Below, piece after piece: positions 1 to 6,289 of a stretch of 7,024 nucleotides of DNA (its first letter is position 1; every line of letters starts with the position of its first letter). This DNA is from JBNJEM01 sp051745935 (lineage in GTDB: Bacteria; Planctomycetota; Planctomycetia; Pirellulales; Pirellulaceae): NCBI GenBank assembly GCA_051745935.1, contig JBNJEM010000424.1, forward strand, positions 1 to 7,024, given 5' to 3'. The notes beneath the pieces are model-generated. The model saw only the letters and a list, made by a program, of their open reading frames with translations. It ran no database searches and was not told the origin of the DNA. The translations under genes and the position numbers were made by a program.

Positions 1-300
1 TATACCGGTCGCGGATGAGTGTGTCCGCCGCGAGTCCGACCAACGGGAGGACGGCTTGCGTGGGGCAGCGTTCAATCCGGGTTAATCCGACCGCCTGAAT
101 TATACCGGTCGCGGATGAGTGTGTCCGCCGCGAGTCCGACCAACGGGAGGACGGCTTGCGTGGGGCAGCGTTCAATCCGGGTTAATCCGACCGCCTGAAA
201 TATACCGGTCGCGGATGAGTGTGTCCGCCGCGAGTCCGACCAACGGGAGGACGGCTTGCGTGGGGCAGCGTTCAATCCCGATTAATCCGACCGCCTGAAA
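1..300 (+). repeat. Tandem array, three 100-bp units
   Basis: Three head-to-tail units occupy 1-100, 101-200 and 201-300, each beginning TATACCGGTCGCGGATGAGT and ending in CCGACCGCCTGAA. Units 1 and 2 differ only at the last base. Unit 3, next to the gene, differs from unit 2 at two positions (279 and 281). Each unit holds a short hairpin, GCGGA/TCCGC with an 8-nt loop, at unit positions 11-28. The array abuts the window edge, so the true copy number is unknown. A fourth, diverged copy lies alone at 5976-6075. The unit length is not a multiple of three, so reading frames running through the array shift at each unit and are not credible as protein. The near-identity of units 1 and 2 suggests recent duplication or homogenisation (inference). 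Confidence 0.97.
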
Positions 301-339
301 TATATCCTGAAGTCCCATCACGAAAGATACGATTGCAAG

Positions 340-759
340 ATGTCCGCGCAACCACATCCCATTGTGCAGCTGCTGGAGCGAGATTCACGGTACAAGCTGG
401 AGGCGTATCAGTTTATTCGCGAGGCCCTGGCTTATGCTCAGGATGAGTTGGGGATGGCAAGACCGGCCGCGAGCGATGAAGAAGAGCCTCCGCCGGACGC
501 GCACCTGACCGGCCAACAGCTCTGCGAAGCCGTTCGCCGGTTAGCGTTGGAACAATTCGGCCTCATGGCCCGCGTGGTGCTCAATAGTTGGGGAATCCGG
601 TCCACGGGGGATTTTGGCGAGATTGTCTATAATCTGATCGGCATTGGCATGATGAAGAAATCAGCGTCGGATCGCCGTGAAGACTTCGAGAACGTGTTTG
701 ATTTCGAAGAAGCGTTCGAGCGGGAATTCAAAATCACGCCGCCGCGGAAAGCGAGTTAA
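340..759 (+). CDS. Minf_1886 family (Verrucomicrobia/Planctomycetes-restricted) protein
   Basis: A 139-aa soluble protein with no signal peptide or membrane segment. I recognise it as the small uncharacterised family named after Minf_1886, known mainly from Planctomycetes and Verrucomicrobia; no biochemical function is established. Typical features are the N-terminal helix RDSRYKLEAYQFIREAL (residues 14-30), the segment HLTGQQLCEAVRRLALEQFG (55-74), and WGIRSTGDFGEIVYNLI (84-100), followed by an acidic Phe-rich stretch ending in FDFEEAF (120-126). The linker at 41-53 is rich in Glu and Pro, and the C-terminus is short and basic. Length is normal for the family as I know it. The ATG at 340 gives the expected N-terminus but has no clear Shine-Dalgarno sequence. 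The start lies only 39 bp after the 100-bp tandem array, so the array may sit in its promoter or leader. Confidence 0.87.
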   Translation: MSAQPHPIVQLLERDSRYKLEAYQFIREALAYAQDELGMARPAASDEEEPPPDAHLTGQQLCEAVRRLALEQFGLMARVVLNSWGIRSTGDFGEIVYNLIGIGMMKKSASDRREDFENVFDFEEAFEREFKITPPRKAS

Positions 760-837
760 TCCCGGGGGGGGCGTGGAAGACGGTGACGGAAAGTTCAATC
801 CGTCGCGGAGGGGGCGTTGGTTTCCGGGCTCGCGAAG

Positions 838-862
838 TGCCATGTGGCGAGGAAACATGGCA
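838..862 (+). terminator. Possible terminator hairpin after the Minf_1886-family gene
   Basis: An 8-bp perfect stem, TGCCATGT/ACATGGCA, encloses a 9-nt loop 78 bp after the stop codon at 757-759. A G-T pair can extend it. The following bases are CGGTTTA, so there is no real T-tract. It could be a Rho-independent-like or processing hairpin, or an unrelated inverted repeat. The rest of 760-938 shows nothing except a G8 run at 764-771. Confidence 0.35.
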
Positions 863-938
863 TCGGTTTAATCGCAAGGCCAATGCGAACTTTCGACGGA
901 TCGTTTTCTGACTTCAGACGGCTAACGTGTTACCGAAC

Positions 939-1103
939 ATGAAAACTCCCAGAGACCCGAAACGGCCCGCCCATCAGGAATCGCCCCAAACTGGTATTGA
1001 GCCCTTTCCCAGACAACCACAACCAGCTCTCCTGATCACCAGTATCGTGGGACTTGGTCTTTGGGTGGTTTTCCTAGTGCTCGTCGCTCTCCGCCTCATC
1101 TGA
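939..1103 (+). CDS. Small single-pass membrane protein, 54 aa
   Basis: An ATG-to-TGA frame encodes a hydrophilic, Pro- and Arg-rich N-terminal part (residues 1-29, starting MKTPRDPKRPAHQ) and one strong hydrophobic helix at about 31-52 (including IVGLGLWVVFLVLVAL), then the C-terminal residues RLI. The Pro-rich soluble head followed by a C-terminal transmembrane segment ending almost at the stop is a pattern I know from small hypothetical planctomycete proteins. I cannot name a family or function. There is no clear Shine-Dalgarno sequence before the ATG at 939. It lies 179 bp after the Minf_1886-family gene on the same strand and converges with transketolase. The clean helix and correct stop placement argue for a real gene, but its short length leaves doubt. 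Confidence 0.6.
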   Translation: MKTPRDPKRPAHQESPQTGIEPFPRQPQPALLITSIVGLGLWVVFLVLVALRLI

Positions 1104-1229
1104 CAGCAACGCACCGTGGCGGACGCTGGGCGGATGAAACCCCCGAAAACTGAGCAAACTGGAGTTGCGGAGAGGGGGGGGACCGGACAAAACCGGCGTC
1201 GCGGTGGAGCTGACGGGGGGGGGCCATGC

Positions 1230-3296
1230 TCAACGCTCGTCGGCGACCAATCGCTTCGCGCGTTCGGTGACCGCTTGGGCCGTGATACCGAAATGTTCGT
1301 AGAGTTTCTCATAGGGCCCGGAAGCGCCGAAATCGCTCATCCCGACAAACTCGCCGCGAGCCTTCAAGTACTTTTCCCACCCCTGCACCACGCCCGCCTC
1401 CACGCCCACTCGCGCGGTGATCGCGGCGGGGAGCACGCTTTCACGGTATTCATCGTCCTGCAAGTCGAACAACTCGAAGCACGGCATGCTCACGACCCTG
1501 GCGGCGATTCCCTCGCTCGCCAGCCGCTCCTGGGCTTCCAGGCACACATGAATTTCGCTTCCCGTCCCCACCAGGATCACCTGAGCGTGCCCGGTCGGGG
1601 CGTGCCGGAGCACATAGCCGCCGCGGGCCACGTGGTGTGCCGGGGCCAGGTCGCGTGAGCGATCCAAGGTGGGCACGTTTTGGCGGGTGAGGACAATGGC
1701 GGCCGGTTGATCCTGGTGCTGCAATGCCGCCCGGTACGATTCCGCCACCTCATTGGCGTCGGCGGGGCGGAAAACCAGCAAGCGAGGCATCGCGCGGCAA
1801 GCGGCCAGTTGCTCCACGGGCTGATGCGTGGGGCCGTCTTCCCCCAATCCAATGGAGTCATGAGTCAGCACGTAGATCACGCCTTGACGCATCATGCAGG
1901 AGAGCCGCAGGGCGGGACGCAAATAGTCGGAGAATATGAAAAACGTTCCACCATACGGTCGCAGGCCAGACAACGCCATGCCGTTGCAGGCGGCCGCCAT
2001 GGCATGTTCCCGGATTCCAAAATGAAAATTGCGGCCGCCATGGTTGGCTGCGTTGAAATGACCAGCGGAGGAATCGTTCAGCAGCGTCTTGGTGGAAGGC
2101 GCCAAGTCGGCGGCCCCGCCCACCAGCCAGGGGAAATGAGCAGCCAAGTGGTTGAGTACTTTTCCCGAACTGGCGCGGGTGGCCATCCCTTTGGCATCGG
2201 CTTCGAAAACCGGTACGCCTTGCTCCCACCCCGACGGCAATTCCCCCGCCCAGATTGATTCCAACTCTTGAGCCTCCGCGGGATGCGCTTCGCGATACGC
2301 CTCGAACTGGCCGCGCCACGTTTCACGCAGCGCCGCCCCACGCTTGCCAATGCCCTCGGCAAAGTGTTCCACCACCGCTTGCGGCACATGGAATTGCTGG
2401 TCTTCCGGCCAGCCCAACGCGCGTTTCGTCAAACGCACTTCTTCATCGCCCAAGGGCGCGCCGTGGGCCTCGGCCGTGTTCGCCTTGTTCGGCGCGCCAT
2501 ATCCAATCACACTCTTGACAATGATCAACGTTGGCTTGTCACTTTCCTCGAACTCTTGCAATGCCTCGTCCAAACGCGCCAGGTCGTTGGCATCTTTTAC
2601 CTTCACGGTATTCCAGCGGAGCCCTTTGAATCGTTTTGCAACCTTGTCGCTGAACGCCAGCTCCGTGCTCCCCTCGATGGTGATCGAGTTGTCGTCATAG
2701 ATCCAACATAGGTTTGAAAGCCGCAGATGCCCAGCCAGCGATGCCGCTTCGTTGGATACCCCTTCCATCAGATCGCCATCGCTGCACATCGCGTACACGT
2801 TGTATCCAAACAGTTCAAAACCAGGCCGGTTATAGCGAGCGGCATACCACTTGGCCGCCATCGCCATCCCCAGACTGGTCGCGACCCCTTGCCCCAACGG
2901 CCCCGTGGTGGTTTCGATGCCCGCGGCTGCTCCGTACTCCGGGTGGCCCGCGCATGGGCTCTCGAGCTGGCGAAAGTTCTTCAAGTCGTCCAACGTCAGG
3001 GATGGACCATCCAAAACGTTGCCCTCGGTATCCACGGCTCGCACGCCTGCTAAGTGAAGCATCGAATAGAGCAACATTGACGCATGGCCACACGAGAGCA
3101 CGAAGCGGTCCCGAGCCGGCCACCGAGGGGCTGCCGGATCATAGCGAAGTCTCCGGTTCCACAAGGCATACGCCGCCGGCGCCAAAGCCATTGGCGTGCC
3201 CGGGTGGCCGCTCTTGGCAGCCTGTACCCCGTCCATCGAAAGCGTTCGAATCGTGTCAATGGCCAACTGTTCAATATTCTTGGTCGTTTCCATCAT
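1230..3296 (-). CDS. tkt: Transketolase
   Basis: A 688-aa thiamine diphosphate enzyme that moves two-carbon ketol units between sugar phosphates in the non-oxidative pentose phosphate pathway; cytoplasmic. All three domains are present at normal length. Visible landmarks are SGHPGTP with His31, CGHAS with His71, GPLGQG (132-137), the cofactor motif SDGDLMEG (172-179) closing with DDN (201-203), AHGAPLG with His278, the catalytic Glu430 in FGIREHAM (426-433), and THDSIGLGEDGPTHQPVEQ (478-496), the classic signature of the pyrimidine-binding domain. The first Gly of the GDG motif is Ser, a variation I know from other transketolases. The ATG at 3296 is chosen because GGAGAAG lies 8 nt upstream and the protein then begins MMETTKNIEQLAIDTIRTLS; ATG at 3293 is the close alternative. 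The same frame stays open to an ATG at 3380, but that start lies inside repeat A1. The stop is 126 bp from the convergent small membrane gene. Confidence 0.97.
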   Translation of the reverse strand: MMETTKNIEQLAIDTIRTLSMDGVQAAKSGHPGTPMALAPAAYALWNRRLRYDPAAPRWPARDRFVLSCGHASMLLYSMLHLAGVRAVDTEGNVLDGPSLTLDDLKNFRQLESPCAGHPEYGAAAGIETTTGPLGQGVATSLGMAMAAKWYAARYNRPGFELFGYNVYAMCSDGDLMEGVSNEAASLAGHLRLSNLCWIYDDNSITIEGSTELAFSDKVAKRFKGLRWNTVKVKDANDLARLDEALQEFEESDKPTLIIVKSVIGYGAPNKANTAEAHGAPLGDEEVRLTKRALGWPEDQQFHVPQAVVEHFAEGIGKRGAALRETWRGQFEAYREAHPAEAQELESIWAGELPSGWEQGVPVFEADAKGMATRASSGKVLNHLAAHFPWLVGGAADLAPSTKTLLNDSSAGHFNAANHGGRNFHFGIREHAMAAACNGMALSGLRPYGGTFFIFSDYLRPALRLSCMMRQGVIYVLTHDSIGLGEDGPTHQPVEQLAACRAMPRLLVFRPADANEVAESYRAALQHQDQPAAIVLTRQNVPTLDRSRDLAPAHHVARGGYVLRHAPTGHAQVILVGTGSEIHVCLEAQERLASEGIAARVVSMPCFELFDLQDDEYRESVLPAAITARVGVEAGVVQGWEKYLKARGEFVGMSDFGASGPYEKLYEHFGITAQAVTERAKRLVADER

Positions 3297-3339
3297 TAGC
3301 TCGTCTTCTCCAATGTCTTCACCTGAGCTTCGCCGGACT

Positions 3340-3424
3340 AAGACCCCATAACAAAACCATGAAAATGTCCCGTAATCCAAGGGGGTATTGGACGCGAGAG
3401 CTCGGTTTTACGGCCTGTAAATGC
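3340..3424 (+). repeat. Dispersed repeat A, copy 1
   Basis: This runs from AAGACCCCATAAC through GTAATCCAAGGGGG and AGAGCTCGGTTTT to CTGTAAATGC. It matches the reverse complement of 4165-4252 at roughly 80 percent by eye, with few gaps. It begins about 45 bp upstream of the chosen transketolase start, so it may overlap that gene's promoter or leader. Confidence 0.85.
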
Positions 3425-3635
3425 ACCTGCTGGCCAAAGCTACCTCACATACCACCCCCCCCTTGGCGCAACTGGCGCAACTGGCGGGCATTGCCCCTTT
3501 CCGCGAATGCAACGAGTCTACCTGTTTGCGGCAACATACGTCAATGTGCCCCCTTTCACGCGTTCGCAACTTTTCAGCCAACTGACGCAAGGCTCTTCCA
3601 GGCGGCGAGGGTTTGAAGACAGCCCTGCAGAGCGC

Positions 3636-3651
3636 GCGGGCCGCCGCCCGC
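3636..3651. other. GC-rich hairpin
   Basis: A perfect 6-bp stem, GCGGGC/GCCCGC, has a CGCC loop and is set between two CTGCAG sites at 3625-3630 and 3651-3656. No T-tract follows on either strand and no gene end is near, so a terminator role is not supported. Confidence 0.4.
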
Positions 3652-3690
3652 TGCAGCGTTCCAAGATGGATCGGACGTGCCGCTTAGAAC

Positions 3691-3770
3691 CCATCAAAGA
3701 ACCACGCCCGTGCCCCCATAATCCAAGGGGGTTTGAAAGCAAGAGTTTGGTTTTTTCGCTCGCTGTAAGC
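3691..3770 (+). repeat. Dispersed repeat A, copy 2 (diverged)
   Basis: In the same orientation as the copy at 3340-3424. The conserved core is CCCATAATCCAAGGGG around 3715-3730, followed by the GAAAGCAAGAG and GGTTTTTT segments and CTGTAA near 3764-3769. It is more diverged than the other two copies; alignment by eye supports common origin, but the borders are uncertain. Confidence 0.65.
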
Positions 3771-3787
3771 GGACTCTGGCCTTAGGG

Positions 3788-3833
3788 GGAGCGGCCCCCG
3801 CTCCGCTCGTCCACCCCCGGACGGGAGTGGGGC
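3788..3833. other. Overlapping alternative stem-loops
   Basis: Two foldings compete for the same bases. One is a 7-bp hairpin, GGAGCGG/CCGCTCC, with a CCC loop at 3788-3804. The other is a longer stem pairing 3796-3804 with 3824-3832 (nine pairs, one G-T) and capped by GTCC/GGAC at 3809-3822. It lies between repeats A (copy 2) and B (copy 1), with no adjacent gene. It may be a palindromic mobile repeat rather than a regulator. Confidence 0.45.
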
Positions 3834-3882
3834 TTGAGCCTGGGTGGCACGAGATTGAGTTTTTGGCCACGATGGGGTTTTC

Positions 3883-3928
3883 CTTCGTCATTCAGGATTC
3901 CTTGCTCGATATTCAATATTCAATTCCC
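3883..3928 (-). repeat. Dispersed repeat B, copy 1 (inverted)
   Basis: Read on the - strand it contains GAATATCGAGCAAGGAAT, an 18-base core identical to the copy at 4307-4348, with GAATGA and GAAG also conserved after it. The A/T-rich ATTCAATATTC composition stands out from the GC-rich surroundings. Confidence 0.85.
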
Positions 3929-4164
3929 TTTCCAGCCGCCGTTCGCGTCCCCCGTGCGCTCATGGCCCATGCGCCGTTGCGTCGCTAAGGGGACGCTCAA
4001 GAATAACTGGCGCAATTCAACGTGCCTCCGAATCGTCCGGCACAGTGGCTCCGCTCGCGATCCCCGTTTTCTGGAGAGGGAACGCGTCTTGCCGCTCGCT
4101 CAGGAAAGTGCCACCCTCGGAAAAATGGCGAAGTTATTTCTGAGCCGTTCCTAAAAGGACGATC

Positions 4165-4252
4165 GCACTTTACAGCCCGTCACAAAACCGAGCTCTGGCG
4201 TCCAAAGCCCCTTGGATTATGGGAAATCGGCATGGTTTCGTTATGGGGTCTT
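4165..4252 (-). repeat. Dispersed repeat A, copy 3 (inverted)
   Basis: The reverse-orientation partner of 3340-3424. On the + strand it reads from GCACTTTACAGCCCGT through AAAACCGAGCTCT and CCCCTTGGATTAT to TTATGGGGTCTT. The ends of the match to copy 1 are sharp at ACTTTACAG and GGGGTCTT, supporting a unit of about 85-88 bp. Confidence 0.85.
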
Positions 4253-4306
4253 GGGCTGCCAGCCCCTCAACGTTCACGGACATTTTTGGAACCACCGAAG
4301 GCACGG

Positions 4307-4348
4307 AGGGAATATCGAATATCGAGCAAGGAATGTCGAATGATGAAG
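4307..4348 (+). repeat. Dispersed repeat B, copy 2
   Basis: This reads GGGAATATCGAATATCGAG and then AAGGAATGTCGAATGATGAAG, with an internal AATATCG duplication. It is preceded by ACCACCGAAGGCACGGAG, a string I have met beside this kind of repeat in environmental genomes (from memory, not checked). It is the inverted partner of 3883-3928. Confidence 0.85.
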
Positions 4349-4438
4349 TTGGGCGGAACACGGATCAACACGGGCGGAAGAGCCCGTTCAACGTGGCCCG
4401 TCGAAGAGCGTGTGACGCGATGAAATGCGACGCTCGGG

Positions 4439-4468
4439 AGCATTGCATTCTCTGATTTATGCAATGCT
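4439..4468 (-). terminator. Strong hairpin after the cyclophilin gene
   Basis: A perfect 10-bp stem, AGCATTGCAT/ATGCAATGCT, has a 10-nt loop and begins five bases beyond the stop codon of the - strand cyclophilin gene (4474-4476). Its position and perfect pairing fit transcript termination or 3'-end protection. On the - strand the next bases are CCCGAGCG, with no T-tract, so it is not a textbook intrinsic terminator. Confidence 0.6.
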
Positions 4469-4473
4469 GGGGT

Positions 4474-5721
4474 CTATTGCACTTTGTTCGGCAGGTACTC
4501 GTGCCCGCGGTCGCGAAGCACCTCCGCCTTGAGGATCTTGTCGGGCTCGGGCGGTTCCGGGTCCTGGGGGGTGCGTCGCTGTAGCCGCGTCACCACGTCC
4601 ATCCCTTCGATCACTCGCCCAAACACCGTGTGGCGACCATCCAGACGCGGCGCCGGCCGGTAGGTAATGAAGAACTGTGAATCGCCCGAATTGGGCACGT
4701 TCCTATTCGCCATGCTCAATACGCCCCGAAAATGTTTGCGAGCACCCGGTTTATCGCACTCGTCGTAGATCGTATAGCCCGGCCCTCCCGTGCCATCGCC
4801 ATGGGGGCATCCCGTCTGCGCCATGAATCCGGACTGCACGTCGTGGAATGTCAGTTCATCATAGAAACCACGCTTCACCAGATAGACGAAATTCCCCACT
4901 GTATCGGGCGCTTCGTTTTCGAACAATTCGACAACAATGTCCCCCTTGGTCGTCTCGAGCTTGACGCGTGGCAGGTCATCCGCCTCAGCCTCCTTGGCCC
5001 GTCGTTCTTTTTCCCGTTTCCAGGCTTCCTTGTAGTTTTCGAGATCGGCTTGCAGCTTCTGTATGCCATTTTCCGCGACCACGCCTTTTTCTTGAGACTT
5101 CGCCAGCAACTCTTCCATTCGCTGATACTGGTTCATCGCAAAGGCGGCGATGCCCGCGTTCCGGTACACTTGAGCAACTTCGTCCACGGGCAAATCGCAA
5201 TCGTTTTCCACCAGAACATTGGCGATCTCCAACGCCGGTTCGTAACGATCGCGAGCGACATAGTCGTTGAGCGCTTTGGCCAACAGTCGCGTTTTCTTCC
5301 GATCCTCGTTGGGTGCCGCCTGGTATGCCGCGATGGCGGAATCCACCAGGTCAGGTAGAATCCGCTCTCCTTTCGCCACGGTCGCATGCCACTCCTTTTT
5401 CTTGGCCGGGCGATCGGCATCAGCGGCCGTTTCCCACTGCGTCCGCAATGCTCGCAAGTGCTGGATTACTTCCTTCCACTGTGCGAACTTGGCCTGAAAT
5501 CGCGACTCGGCCGTTGCTTCCTCCTCCTCCGCCGCCGCCGCGGCCGAGGATGCCTTCTCGGCCGAAGGCGACTGTTCGTCGCCCGCCGCCTCGGTCGTGG
5601 ATGGCTTCTCCGCTGGCTCCTCCTGGGCCGGGGCCTCTTGGGCTAAAGTCGCGACAATGACCAGCAACCAAACGCAGATCCCAATAATACCCCCTAGCGG
5701 CACCAGAAAACGCCGAGCCAT
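4474..5721 (-). CDS. Secreted cyclophilin-type peptidyl-prolyl isomerase with helical N-terminal domain
   Basis: A 415-aa exported protein. Residues 1-27 form a signal peptide (MARR, hydrophobic core, likely cleavage after TLA). Residues 28-73 are an Ala/Glu/Pro-rich linker, about 74-247 are helical and tetratricopeptide-like with a charged coiled end, and about 252-405 are a cyclophilin domain, which catalyses cis-trans isomerisation of X-Pro bonds. Domain landmarks are FHDVQSGFMAQTG (292-304), GTGGPGY (310-316), SMANRNVPNSGDSQFFI (336-352) and LDGRHTVFG (360-368). The active-site Phe, Met, Gln and His equivalents remain, but the catalytic Arg that normally follows FH is Asp294, so isomerase activity is uncertain and a chaperone-like or binding role is possible. 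The ATG at 5719-5721 is chosen because GGGGAGAG lies 4 nt upstream and it starts the signal peptide. ATG at 5736 is possible but lacks a Shine-Dalgarno sequence, and the open frame to 6111 runs through a repeat. Confidence 0.92.
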   Translation of the reverse strand: MARRFLVPLGGIIGICVWLLVIVATLAQEAPAQEEPAEKPSTTEAAGDEQSPSAEKASSAAAAAEEEEATAESRFQAKFAQWKEVIQHLRALRTQWETAADADRPAKKKEWHATVAKGERILPDLVDSAIAAYQAAPNEDRKKTRLLAKALNDYVARDRYEPALEIANVLVENDCDLPVDEVAQVYRNAGIAAFAMNQYQRMEELLAKSQEKGVVAENGIQKLQADLENYKEAWKREKERRAKEAEADDLPRVKLETTKGDIVVELFENEAPDTVGNFVYLVKRGFYDELTFHDVQSGFMAQTGCPHGDGTGGPGYTIYDECDKPGARKHFRGVLSMANRNVPNSGDSQFFITYRPAPRLDGRHTVFGRVIEGMDVVTRLQRRTPQDPEPPEPDKILKAEVLRDRGHEYLPNKVQ

Positions 5722-5869
5722 TGAACTCTCCCCCATCAAGTCGAAATAAAAAGGTCTCCGCCCCCCGGGCGTGGAACCGACACGGACGTCTCGCCGCCCC
5801 CCCTCTTTCGAGCCAGGCACCAGTGTCGGCATGTTGACGACGCAACACTCCCCCCAGAACTCAGTTTCA

Positions 5870-5903
5870 CTACGAACAACCAGGGGGGACTGGTTCGCCG
5901 TAG
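5870..5903 (-). other. Stem-loop in the cyclophilin 5' region
   Basis: On the + strand an outer CTACG/CGTAG stem and an inner AACCAG/CTGGTT stem are separated by a 3-by-3 internal loop, with a GGGGGA apical loop. It lies about 150 nt upstream of the cyclophilin start and would be in the leader if transcription begins further upstream. No known riboswitch motif is recognised. Confidence 0.45.
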
Positions 5904-5975
5904 CGAGGAAACCGCTAGCTTCGTGGTCGTCTGAAGCACGCCAATCGACCAGTTTGTCCAAACCGCACACGATGA

Positions 5976-6075
5976 TATACCGGTCGCGGATGACTGTGTC
6001 CGCCGCGAGTCCGGCCGACGGAAGGACGGCTGGCGTCGGGCAGCTTTCCACTCGGACAAATCCGACCGCCTGAAG
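5976..6075 (+). repeat. Solitary diverged copy of the 100-bp repeat
   Basis: This aligns without gaps to the unit at 1-100: exactly 100 bases, with 14 differences (about 86 percent identity). It starts TATACCGGTCGCGGATGACT and ends CCGACCGCCTGAAG. The hairpin arms GCGGA/TCCGC are unchanged, and the difference nearby (unit position 19) falls in the loop. It is in the same orientation as the array at 1-300, nearly 6 kb away. Confidence 0.95.
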
Positions 6076-6132
6076 GATAGCCCTACGGACCTTTTGTCGG
6101 TGGGGAAGCACTTGCGTGGCGCTCTACGACTG

Positions 6133-6158
6133 CTGACCGTCGTCCGATGTGGTAGAAT
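6133..6158 (+). promoter_or_regulatory. Weak candidate promoter for the beta-helix gene
   Basis: TAGAAT at 6153-6158 resembles a -10 box. CTGACC at 6133-6138 resembles a -35 box, but the spacing is only 14 bp, so the pair is not canonical. If used, it would give a leader of over 300 nt before the start at 6488. Confidence 0.3.
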
Positions 6159-6230
6159 GGGACCCCCGTAGATGTCAGTTTTTCATTTCGAGAAGCCTAC
6201 TTGGTAACCGTTCACGAGGAAAAGACGAAT

Positions 6231-6253
6231 GTCCGCGGACGTTCGCACGTCCG
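6231..6253 (+). promoter_or_regulatory. Palindrome overlapping an alternative hairpin
   Basis: GTCCGCGGAC at 6231-6240 is a perfect 10-bp palindrome, nearly extended to 16 bp at 6228-6243. Its right half also forms a 7-bp hairpin, CGGACGT/ACGTCCG, with a TCGC loop at 6236-6253. Two GTCCG segments therefore compete for one CGGAC. It could be an operator or an RNA switch element; no regulator is known. Another arm pair, TTGCAC/GTGCAA at 6254-6259 and 6283-6288, follows at once. Confidence 0.45.
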
Positions 6254-6289
6254 TTGCACATATTGAGGAAAGGCTTTTCGAGGTGCAAA

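Larger units (their letters stand above)
3297..4473. other. Repeat-rich gap with no credible gene
   Basis: This 1.18-kb stretch separates two genes on the - strand. Open frames exist on both strands, but they run through dispersed repeats, show no recognisable domains and lack good start signals. The contents are three A elements, two B elements, a 9-bp tandem duplication GGCGCAACT at 3465-3482, a C8 run at 3455-3462, GC-rich hairpins near 3636-3651 and 3788-3833, and a short hairpin GGGCT/AGCCC near 4253-4265. It must also hold the promoter and leader of transketolase, but I see no convincing -35/-10 pair. It looks like a landing zone of small non-autonomous repeats (inference). Confidence 0.75.

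Noticed and set aside
1..300. CRISPR array
   Set aside because: The units are contiguous 100-bp copies with no unique spacers and no cas genes nearby.
72..357. Short - strand frames within the 100-bp array
   Set aside because: The unit is not a multiple of three and the frames are repeat translations, without domain or ribosome binding site.
1680..2258. 192-residue open frame on the + strand
   Set aside because: Entirely antisense to the conserved C-terminal half of transketolase, with no recognisable domain.
2775..2783. Inactive transketolase because the GDG motif reads SDG
   Set aside because: Ser at the first position is a variation known to me from other transketolases, and all catalytic and metal-binding residues remain.
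3297..3380. In-frame 28-residue N-terminal extension of transketolase
   Set aside because: The extension starts inside dispersed repeat A and does not match the family N-terminus; a Shine-Dalgarno sequence precedes the ATG at 3296.
2714..3616. 300-residue open frame on the + strand
   Set aside because: Antisense to the transketolase coding region, with low-complexity Arg/Pro/Ser-rich sequence and no domain; a shadow of codon bias.
4219..4455. 78-residue open frame on the + strand
   Set aside because: It reads through repeats A and B; frames of this kind are typical spurious translations of dispersed repeats.
5722..6111. In-frame 130-residue N-terminal extension of the cyclophilin
   Set aside because: It would place the signal peptide in the middle of the protein and translates the 100-bp repeat; a good ribosome binding site and signal peptide begin at 5721.
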